Source: Zancudomyces culisetae
Taxonomy: Eukaryota; Kickxellomycota; Harpellomycetes; Harpellales; Legeriomycetaceae
DNA: 22,089 nt
Reading direction: 5' to 3'
NCBI GenBank assembly: GCA_001969505.1
Contig: LSSK01000039.1
Coordinates: 4,715-26,803 of the forward strand
The first letter of the stretch is position 1; each line of letters begins with the position of its first letter. This document shows, piece after piece, positions 1 through 8,226 of the stretch. Under the pieces are notes generated by a model. The model did no database searches, was not told the DNA's origin, and saw only the letters and a list, made by a program, of their open reading frames with translations. Position numbers and translations under genes: made by a program.

Positions 1-210
1 GAGCTGGTTGATGGGGTGGAGCTGGTTGATGGGGTGGAGCTGGTTGATGGGGTGGAGCTGGTTGATGGGGTGGAGCTGGTTGATGGTGTTGAGCTGGTTG
101 ATGGGGTGGAGCTGGTTGAACTAGTTGAGCTGGTTGAACTGGTTGATGGGGTGGAGCTGGTTGATGGTGTTGAGCTGGTTGAGCTGGTTGAGCTGGTTGA
201 TGAGGTTGAG
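1..210. repeat. In-frame 9/18-bp minisatellite
   Basis: The plus strand shows tandem copies of an 18-bp unit, GAGCTGGTTGATGGGGTG, built from two 9-bp halves, with variant units (GATGGTGTT, GAACTGGTT) toward the right side. On the coding (minus) strand each 9-bp half gives three codons drawn from Ser, Thr and Pro. Units are multiples of three, so gain or loss of copies keeps the surface-protein frame. The array reaches the window edge, so its full length is unknown. Confidence 0.95.
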
Positions 211-941
211 GACGATACTCCACCATCGCAAACTCCAGGGTTGTTACATGAGTATTGTATGTTTGATATGCTCGCATTATCATGCTCGGCACCAAATGCT
301 AGATAAACACTCTCGGAATTAGATAAAACATTGCTACTGTATTCATTTGAATTCAACGTAACAATTGATGTATTACTATCGGCGAGTCCTATGGTAATAC
401 CTTCATCACTAACCCGAATAATCACTTTTTTAGAGTTCGATGCTCCCGAGGCTACACTTGAATCTGAATAGTACGTGCTGGACCCAAGATACCATGTTCC
501 AGTGTTTACCCCAATCACCCCTTCAACTACGTCTTTTCCATTAATAAGGGACTTTTCTGTGCTAAGTGCAAAGTAAATATCAGAAGTTTCACCTACTTCA
601 AAAGACACAGAGTAGTCTTGGCTAGAACATGTAACATCAACGGCGTTGTTCCAATCATATGTAATCACAGAGTTATCTCCTGACCCGTTTTTAATAACCA
701 ATTCAGCAATAGAGTCGTTACAATTACTTTTAATAGAGCTCGTATCTCTCTTTTCAGCTTGTATCTTATTTAGCTGTGCTAGCTCTAGCACACGATTTAT
801 ACCATTATTATTACCAATGTTGAGAGCCTGATTATGCGCTTGTAAGTCTACCTCCATTAAGGGCTTACCATTCCTCGAAAGTGCCGATGCTGGATCCGCA
901 ACCATTAGCATAAATACGATTTCAAGCAAACTTAATCTCAT
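1..941 (-). CDS. Secreted cell-surface protein with Ser/Thr/Pro repeats (C-terminus beyond window)
   Basis: The minus strand is open without a stop from an ATG at 941-939 to the left edge, 313 codons. Residues 1-20 form a signal peptide (MRLSLLEIVFMLMVADPASA). A Lys-Arg pair at 64-65 looks like a Kex2-type processing site. Residues about 66-239 form a compact domain rich in beta-type residues, with cysteines at 74, 105, 232 and 238 and four N-glycosylation sequons (N75, N85, N200, N222). From about residue 240 the protein is a Ser/Thr/Pro repeat encoded by the 9/18-bp minisatellite at 1-210, the kind of O-mannosylated stalk found in fungal wall proteins. Inference: a wall-anchored adhesin or lectin-like surface protein. 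The central domain loosely recalls the FAMeT/Methyltransf_FA lectin-like fold, but I do not trust that assignment. The C-terminus, and any GPI signal, lie outside the window. An alternative is a soluble mucin-like secreted protein. Confidence 0.75.
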   Translation of the reverse strand, partial: MRLSLLEIVFMLMVADPASALSRNGKPLMEVDLQAHNQALNIGNNNGINRVLELAQLNKIQAEKRDTSSIKSNCNDSIAELVIKNGSGDNSVITYDWNNAVDVTCSSQDYSVSFEVGETSDIYFALSTEKSLINGKDVVEGVIGVNTGTWYLGSSTYYSDSSVASGASNSKKVIIRVSDEGITIGLADSNTSIVTLNSNEYSSNVLSNSESVYLAFGAEHDNASISNIQYSCNNPGVCDGGVSSSTSSTSSTSSTSSTPSTSSTPSTSSTSSTSSTSSTPSTSSTPSTSSTPSTSSTPSTSSTPSTSSTPSTS

Positions 942-1118
942 TTTTTTGATTTTTTTGATCAAAGTATTTTATAGTTGTATGATATAGCTAGTGAAGTGAG
1001 TATGTCGTGAATAAATGAGTAAATAAATGCAGTTATTGTGTTGAATTTGATATGATTACCACCCAAAAGATAATAAAATAATGTTTAATAGACTATATTG
1101 CGAAGGAGAGCACAGCTC

Positions 1119-1126
1119 CTTATATA
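1119..1126 (-). promoter_or_regulatory. TATA box of the surface-protein gene
   Basis: The minus strand reads TATATAAG, about 180 nt upstream of the ATG at 941. Position and match fit a TATA element for the divergently placed surface protein. Assigned by sequence only. Confidence 0.4.
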
Positions 1127-1769
1127 CAAGCCTTGGTGAAGGTATTTGATTCCATGATGCTAAAAATAATCAAATATTGTTAGCCTACTTTTTTTATGAT
1201 CAATTGGATTGAAATTACTTTATAAGCATAATTTACCTTCTCGCATTTTTGCGAATTTCTAAAAATACAAATGTTTTTTTTAGATTTTGAAAATACACAT
1301 TTCTAATGTATTATCTAAAGCAGATCTTTTAATAGGAAAAACTAACCAGTTTAAATACCGGAGGAATAATAACCATCAAATAATTTAGCGTGTTTCGTAT
1401 TAGATTAAGAAATCCCACAATTTTATACAACATGCTGTGTCCTAAGATCCATATAGTATTTTAACAGATATAATTCCCTTTGATGAAAGTAAAAGCTTTG
1501 TAATGTGTTTGTAAAACGGTGAAGATTTTTTTTGAAGTCTGTTAACATACAAAAAAAAACTTAGTTTGTTTTACTTACAAGATGTCATTTTAGCAGCACT
1601 ATAGCTTATCTGGCTCATAAGGATTTGTAAAAGAGTTCTAAATTTGAATTTTTGAGTATTTTTGCTTTAGATATAAAGTATGGTTTATTACATAAAGGTT
1701 GTTGTAGTTATTAACATATAATTTCTTAAAATGAAAACAAGAAAGACTATTACTAAGTGTAAATTGGGT

Positions 1770-1952
1770 TTAGTTCTCCAGACAACTTGCCCTCCTGCTT
1801 CTAACAGTTCTCTGCTTCCCCCCCCTTCCTTTTATCCAATTTTTTCATGGACTATGGTGAGATAAATATATAGTTAAATATGATAATATCTATAAAATAA
1901 CCCTAAGTCTTACCTTTGAATCTGCTATCTTTTCTACGTTTTTGTGCCTGTC
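1770..1952 (-). other. Possible terminal exons of an unresolved minus-strand gene
   Basis: On the minus strand an AT-rich stretch at 1851-1913 (63 nt) has a GTAAGA donor, a TTTAAC branch-like site about 25 nt from the end, and an ATAG acceptor, matching the introns of the confirmed genes here. Upstream of it 1952-1914 is open (13 codons, DRHKNVEKIADSK) and is itself preceded by ATAG and, about 33 nt earlier, AATTAAC. Downstream, 1850-1770 stays in the same frame, is strongly basic, and ends in TAA. I could not assemble the 5' exons. A further GTATGT donor-like site occurs near 2300. This may be a small multi-exon gene, a pseudogene, or coincidence. Confidence 0.25.
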
Positions 1953-2568
1953 CTATCATAAGTATTATCCATACTACAGATGTTAATTGTGTTTGGATGC
2001 TAGTTGAACTACAGGTCCTTGTTTTTGTTGTTTGTTTTAAGCTGCACAAACTTCAACCCATTTCACAGTTAAAATAAATTCCTGTGAAAATTCACCCACT
2101 CAGGGTCGCTAAGATCATTGTTATACTTCGCTTTTAATTCTTTTTTTATAAGTAGTACAGAATTCGTTTTAAAGTATTGCACATTCATACTAGATAAAAT
2201 CGGCAGATTTTCCGAAACAATAGCATCAAAACAATAAAGGTAGAAAAAAAGGCGACAGTAAATACCGTACACTTGCACAAAGATATTATATTATATCTTC
2301 AACATACATTTTGAATTGGATTAACGCAGATTTTGGTATTCATTGAAGTATCCCCGAGCTTTTCGGATCATTTAGCACAAACATATGCTAAAAAAAAATT
2401 ACCTATTATCCTATTTGCGTAATCAATTCAAAATAGTAGGGCGCTGATCTCAAGAATAACCTCCAAACTTTTAATTTAGCAAACTTTTATTCACGCCTAA
2501 AAAAAGAAAACTTAAAAAATATACATATTAAAGCATCTACAAAATCATCAACTTTATCTGATTTATTT

Positions 2569-3072
2569 TTAAGATGGGGCTGTATCTTTTTTTTTACCAG
2601 CCGGCTTCTTTGGTACTTTAACAGGAAAAGCACCAAGAGTCAGCCTTGTATCTCCACATCGTAGAGTCGATACATAGGTTTTATGTAATTTCATCAATGC
2701 TTTCAAGTTGAAAAATTTGAGCTTTATCTTTGCCAATTGTGTATCGTTTCTGTAATTATGTGCATCAACATAGAATATCCACCTGGAGCCTGTTTTAGTC
2801 CCCTGAAACATTTTCAAGTTAAATATTGCACCATCCTCAATTGTGCTAGACCCATCATTTAACATTTGTTCCCAAGCAGCCAGCGATGATTTCGGAATTC
2901 GCTTAAAATTTTTTGGAACAGCTTTTCCAACGTTAACAGAGCACACAGCATTGTCCCTTGTCTTAAATTTTCCACAACTTACCCAGCCCTTGCTGTTATC
3001 ACCACAATGAAGTTTTCCTAGCACTAGAGCTGTATAAAACAATAAAGACCCTATGAAGAGTGTAGCTTTCAT
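2569..3072 (-). CDS. Small secreted four-cysteine protein, family unknown
   Basis: 167 codons from ATG to TGA's complement family stop at 2569, with no intron. Residues 1-19 are a clear signal peptide (MKATLFIGSLLFYTALVLG). The mature chain has cysteines at 23, 33, 44 and 139. Two of them sit in similar HCGD and RCGD contexts (22-25, 138-141), which suggests two disulfides. There is one N-glycosylation sequon (N109). The tail (152-162) is rich in lysine and proline. There is no transmembrane segment and no domain I recognise. Inference: a secreted protein acting outside the cell, of the general class called small secreted or effector-like proteins. I assign no activity. A TATAAAA element lies 140 nt upstream. 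Possible decayed relatives lie to its right (4195-4426). Confidence 0.75.
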   Translation of the reverse strand: MKATLFIGSLLFYTALVLGKLHCGDNSKGWVSCGKFKTRDNAVCSVNVGKAVPKNFKRIPKSSLAAWEQMLNDGSSTIEDGAIFNLKMFQGTKTGSRWIFYVDAHNYRNDTQLAKIKLKFFNLKALMKLHKTYVSTLRCGDTRLTLGAFPVKVPKKPAGKKKDTAPS

Positions 3073-3210
3073 ATTGACTCCAACTAATAAAATTATGTTT
3101 TAAAATATATTAAACTAAAAGTTCGTATTATCTATTTTTAAATATAGAGTCCAGACGATATAAACAGCAGTGTATATTACAAAAATTTGAATAAGGTTAA
3201 ACCGACTGTC

Positions 3211-3217
3211 TTTTATA
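3211..3217 (-). promoter_or_regulatory. TATA box of the small secreted protein gene
   Basis: TATAAAA on the minus strand, about 140 nt upstream of the ATG at 3072. Suitable place and sequence; no other support. Confidence 0.4.
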
Positions 3218-4194
3218 CTACATTGCACCTCTATTTAAATTACTTAAATGCAATCTACATCCTGCCCTGCTACATGGTTTGTATTTGCTATTAGTAAAAT
3301 ACATAAAACCATTCCTGAATTTTGGTTCTAGAAAATGGGGTAAATCACAGATAAATGTCCTAGACCCTCTTTTATTTCAAACTTGAAATTTCCTTTGGAC
3401 GAACATCATTTCCCCGTTTGTTTTATTTGTAAAAAAAAACTAAAATTCTAGTTAAGCATATGTTTTTGCTCCTTATGGAGGAAAATCTGGAATTTATATA
3501 ACCCTTCTCCTCATTTACTCTTCTCTTATACATTGGTTTTTAATGGGCCGCGATTATCTAGTAAATGAAAATCATTTCCGTGCTTGTTTGATCTCTTGTT
3601 ACTTCAAAATACTTTCCTTATAAAAGAGGAAAATATTCAATAAACTTGGTTGAACACGCTATGCTCTAGATTTTACTGTGTGTTTATTAGCCTATACAAA
3701 TCAGTGGAGTAGGTATATAAAAGCTAACTCCCAATGACACTTACTTTGCCTTTTGGTTTTTAGAGACTCAGCAGTTTATTTAATTTTTATAAAAACGGGG
3801 TTAGACATTATTGGGTTATGAAATGTGTTCCAAAAATTTTACCCCCCCTCCTCCTTTATAAATTGTTTTGTATACCAACACCGAGTGCCTAGTACTCTAC
3901 CATTAGCTTGGAGAGTTAATAACAATCGATCCTTTTCTATTTCATTTTAAATGGCAATGGTATCAAAGCACGTTTTTCAACCTGAAATAACTACAAAGCG
4001 TTAAGACGTTAGCAAACTCAACCCATTCAATATGTAACTCACCAAAAAAACATTTGTTTAGGAAAAATATATCATGTATATACATTTTAAAGCTACAGCA
4101 AAGTGTTGATATATACTTTGTTCCTTGCTTAATAAATTTAGTAAATAAATAATACATAAAACACAAAAAATAATCCTATGCAATGTTTATCTAA

Positions 4195-4426
4195 TCAATT
4201 CCTTCCCGTCTTGCTAAGGATTCCATACTTTCCAGGTGTTAGTTTAAAGAAAGCCTTATACCTAACTGGCTTAGTTTTTTTGTTGAAGAAAAACAATTTG
4301 CCATCAATTATGTAATACGCGTCTATTTACTTGGTAACCATAATCGTTTTTTACTTTGTAAACGTGCCTTGCTTGAGTTAAAAAAGGGCTAGTGTATAAT
4401 GTTTTTAAATTCAGATTATCAACTAT
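4195..4426 (-). pseudogene. Frameshifted coding remnant, family unknown
   Basis: Two minus-strand open segments abut with a one-nucleotide shift near 4324. The upstream one (4426-4304) reads through DNLNLKTLYTSPFLTQ and HVYKVKNDYGYQV. The downstream one (4326-4195) reads YYIIDGKLFFFNKKTKPVRY and then KAFFKLTPGKYGIL before a TGA. Both have protein-like composition with alternating hydrophobic residues, unlike neighbouring AT-rich frames. A single extra base would explain the break. No start codon or upstream exon is evident. A weak resemblance to residues about 98-125 of the secreted protein (FFNL-type stretch) is not enough to call it a paralogue. It could also be two short exons or chance. 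Confidence 0.35.
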
Positions 4427-4567
4427 TTACCACTCTAAAGCTTTCTACTTAACATTTATAATAAGCATTTTATTATATCCAACCCTCTAAATACACCGAA
4501 TATACTTAAATCCAGGATCCTGGGTTTAAATCAACTACATTTAAACATCAACTTTTTAAAGATTTAA

Positions 4568-4612
4568 ATGATTTTAAATGACAAAACAAGATCCCTTGAA
4601 AAAAGAAATTGA
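4568..4612 (+). promoter_or_regulatory. Overlapping upstream ORF at the ATG5 start
   Basis: An ATG at 4568 opens a 14-codon frame (MILNDKTRSLEKRN) that ends at TGA 4610-4612, crossing the ATG5 start at 4578 in another frame. If the transcript begins upstream of 4568, ribosomes must pass this ATG to make ATG5. The transcription start is not known. Confidence 0.5.
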
Positions 4613-6087
4613 ACAAAGAATTTGGGAGGGTTCTATACCAATAAAATTGAGCCTTGCTCCCGCAGATATCGTTGAGCTCACGGCCACTACAACACTCCCA
4701 GAACCATTTCAATCGTACTTTGTAAGTTATATTTATTCTTACCGCGGTTATCTTGCATTGTTTATAATAAGAAGAGCGAATTTTGTCGGTATTCCAAAAA
4801 AGTAAAAAAAAAGACAAATTAGATTTCCACTAGAATGGATAGCGATTAACAAACTAAAGATTAATAATATTTGGAAAACAAATCTACAAAATAGATTTTG
4901 GGGCCTAGAACAGGGTATTTTCCGTTTTTAATAAATAAAATAAGGACCGAATGGATTGTGCCGCTGCTAACATTAGGTATCAGGAATCGACCAGGTCTAG
5001 GAAATCAAGAAAATGATGGTACAGATAAGGGCAACATGGGTATCAATGATGAGGATATATGGTTTGAATATAATGGAATCCCGATAAAATGGTCAGTATG
5101 TAAACTATTTCCATCTTGATAATTTTTTCTATACGCAATCCAGTACCATGCAAAAGGAAAACGTATAAATCTTCAGAGTAATATATTAGGCACTATCCAA
5201 TCGGACTTCTTTATGACATTATGGTTGCCATAGATGATAAAAAAAAACGGATACTTGGGGAAAAAGAGTCTGCATTAGAATTGGCGATTAACAATTATTA
5301 TGACACTGAGCAAATGAAAGCCAAAGATAGTACCACATGGGATTTAGTTCTTCATTTAAAAAAATATCCGCTAGAAAAACTAATACGCAACCCGACGGTC
5401 AAAAATTGCAAAGAACTTTTTATGTCATTATTAAAAGAGGCGGATTTTGTAAGATTTGGGTCGACTAATCGAGCAACCGAGCTGTCAAAGAGTGATCAAT
5501 TAATGTTACTAGATGGAATGGAAAATAGAGATATAGCAACATTCCAGACAATGAATAGGCTTCATGGCAGTGCAGGAATAGACTGGAACTCATCAAAACC
5601 TTATATAGGCGGGTTAAGAGGAGATCGAGGGTTGGAAAACTTACCTAAAGCGATTCCTGTACGATGCTATGTGGCTGGACCAGATTTATCAGCACCTGAC
5701 GCGTACGAAATTTTTCAGGCACCTATTCTGATCAACAATTTCTCTACTAGCTCGAGCCCCATACCCGATGGAAACGCACCGCCATTCAGCTGGACCACAC
5801 TAGGGGAGGCAGTTTACTCGATCTTAAAGGATAGAAATGTACTAGATACCGAGGATGATTTAGCTTCCAGCGAAATTCAAACGTTTGCAAGTTTAGGTTC
5901 TGAAAGTCACCCTTCCTTTTCAAACTCTCCACACCATACCAAAACCAGCAGACCTCAGTGGACCCAAAAATGGAAATGTATTATCCAAGGGATTTCTCCT
6001 TCATGGGATACACCATTACTTTGGATTTCCGATAATCTCTCATATCCTGATAATTTCATCCATATTGTTTTGATTGGAATAAGCTGA
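4578..6087 (+). CDS. ATG5: Autophagy protein 5 (ATG12-conjugated E3 subunit)
   Basis: Spliced CDS 4578-4721, 4895-5091, 5190-6087 gives 412 residues. In the family, ATG5 is joined to ATG12 and with ATG16 forms the E3-like complex that directs ATG8 lipidation on the phagophore. Family hallmarks: IWEGSIPIKLSL near the N-terminus; LGPRTGYFPFL (about 50-60, matching the PRVSY segment); WFEYNGIPIKW then HYPIGLLYD across the second splice (about 104-123); DLVLHLKKYP (165-174), in which K171 aligns with the ATG12-accepting lysine; and ISDNLSYPDNFIHI at the C-terminus (UblB). An Asn/Gly-rich insert (about 79-99) is not usual. Intron 1 (4722-4894) has GTAAGT/ATAG. Intron 2 (5092-5189) has a weaker GTCAGT donor, fixed by the reading frame. 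The ATG at 4578 is preceded by an out-of-frame ATG ten bases upstream. Length fits fungal ATG5. Confidence 0.93.
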
Positions 6088-7113
6088 TGCATCTCTTTTT
6101 AGTAGCCACCTTATCCTATTGTACCTTTTTGCTTTTTATATTATTTTATATTATTGTAATTTATCAGAATTCATACACTATTGAGTAGTATACTGCAGCT
6201 GTTTATAGGCACTGATGATTGGGCAACAAGCAAATTTGGTATTTTAACATCAAAACGTCTCCAGTAGACTGCACTAGTAGCACTACAACTAAAAACAGTT
6301 TGTTTGCAAAAATGTAAACATATTTGAATTTATACACGAATATTGGATTGCATGTAAACAGAGTCTGGTGCTAATTGCTTACAGCCTTGCTAAAAAAAAA
6401 ATAAAGCACTGTTTAACTTGTAATTTTTTTTATATCAAAATCGCGCAGCAATATAAATTAGGCAAATAAAATATTCAATTCTAATGCTTGTAGTTCAAGG
6501 CTTTGAAAAACAAGTTAGCTGACTTGCGCTGCGAAAATTTACATTGCATACCAATATAACCTTGTTAAAAGCACGGGTGAAAAAAAAAAGTCAAACTGGA
6601 ACCACTGCTTTTAACACAAAATATGACTAAAGCTTCAAAGCATAAACACCCATAGTTTCATTTTTCTTCATGTTTTCTATACAGTGTAGTTGCAGAAATG
6701 GCTTTAAAGTCAATGTAATATGTATGTTCAGATTTATATATACACAACAATGGGTATTACTGTCTGTTTTGTTTGCTGTTTGCTGGAAGGGGGCGCAAGA
6801 CGAGTCAATATTTACACAGCAAAAATGCAAAATGCACCTGTTCTTGTTCTTGCACTTGTTCACAATATTGCTTTCCTATTTTTCAAAATTCTGCGGCTTT
6901 AATTGGTGCAGTATTCTAACACTACCAATTTAAGTACAAAAAAATTTTTTTCTATTGGAGAACTTGCAAAAACTCATCATATTAATCTAGAAAGCTTTGC
7001 AATTGGCATAAAGGTGACAAGAAAAAAACAGGAGCCGTTATTAAAAAGGAAATTGCTGAATTTCAGGTACATGTTCATAAATCTTGTAACATTCAAAAGT
7101 GATATAGATATAA
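6088..7113. other. ATG5-SQS1 intergenic region
   Basis: AT-rich. The left part (6100-6170) has the T- and AT-rich runs expected of an ATG5 3' end. The frame 6720-7172 is open except for one TAA at 6900-6902. It reads FFSIGELAKTHHINLESFAI and ends near a CAG|GTACAT donor-like site at about 7069, but I could not join it in frame to SQS1 and no domain is recognisable. The SQS1 promoter should lie here. Confidence 0.5.
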
Positions 7114-8180
7114 ATGGTTATAATGGCAAACAAAACTTCGGACCATCAACCAGCCCCAGTGTTTTATTTTGACGTGGTGGGTGATTATGAAAAAACCGAC
7201 AAAAGTCCTAAAGGTCGCGAAGATCGAGTAGCGTATAGCACTACAAATTATCTAAAGACTCCAATTGGTTCAAATCCGCAAAAGTATAACAGTAAAGTTG
7301 AAGATGGAATGGCTGTGAACAGAGACGCAAATTTGAACGGTGCCTCAAAAAAAGGTCAAAGCAAAATACAAGGAAAAGGAAAAAAGAGAAATGGCGGAAA
7401 ATGGAATGAGAAGGAAAGCAGCAGAGAGGTTATGGGAAGTGGTGTGGTATACGAAAACACTTTGAAAATTGGCGGTGTTACGCTGATGCTTGATAACAAC
7501 ATCAGCAGTAAAACCAATTCTTATGGTGCTAAAGCTGGAACCAAATCTCAAAGAAATACTATAGTAAATAACAAAAACAACAAAAAAAACACAAACAGAA
7601 TCCAAAAACAGCCTACAAGTCGTTCCTTTTCGCAGAACAACTACGTTAATGAGTATCCTATTGGTGTTATTGAATTTGACTACGAAAATGAAAAAAACAC
7701 CAACAGAATGCAAAAACAGTCTACAAGTCACTATACCTCGGAAAGCAAGTACATTAATGAGTATCCCATTGGTGGTATTGAAATTGAATATGATTCCCTT
7801 GAACTGGGCACTCCATCTAAAGCTGTTGATACTGAAGAAGAAATGTCACTTCAGGATTACATTGATGTAAGTTTGTCTTTTTGTATTTGTGTATATGTGT
7901 GTGTGTATCTGTATACTAGATAAATTATAGTATAATATTTATTTTGATAAGGTATCTAAAAGGCAGTTTTTAACTGGGAATGATCAAAGATATAATTAAC
8001 TTGGTGGTATTTGGTATTTTAGAATATTCTATCAAGTGATGCTGAGGGTGAAAATGAGGATCAAGAAACAAAAGAGCGAAGACTCAGAAGATTCATTAAT
8101 AGAATGAGCCTGACTTATGATATGGACGCATTGAACTATGATGAGGAAGATGAGGTTAATGGATACTTTGATGATACTAG

Positions 8181-8226
<46 letters not shown>

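Larger units (their letters stand above)
942..2568. other. Intergenic region with possible cryptic exons
   Basis: This stretch holds the surface-protein promoter (942 to about 1150) and AT-rich sequence with no long open frame. Toward 1770-2400 the minus strand shows splice-like signals and short open segments, listed separately. A minus-strand ATG frame at 2069-2278 (69 codons) has no recognisable domain. Confidence 0.6.
3073..4577. other. Intergenic region with decayed coding fragments; ATG5 upstream region
   Basis: No intact gene. It contains the promoter of the secreted protein at its left end, the frameshifted fragments at 4195-4426, and several TTTAAA-containing words just upstream of ATG5 (about 4525-4577). 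The minus-strand frame at 3963-4166 (67 codons) is AT-biased and I see no domain in it. Confidence 0.6.

Noticed and set aside
16-306. Plus-strand frame of ELVDGV repeats
   Set aside because: It is the complement of the minus-strand Ser/Thr/Pro repeat gene, which has a signal peptide, sequons and a long continuous frame; the plus frame has none of these.
2069-4166. Similar EWV-type words in two minus-strand frames (2069-2278 and 3963-4166), considered as decayed paralogues
   Set aside because: The shared stretch is only about six residues and about 20 bases; too little to argue homology.
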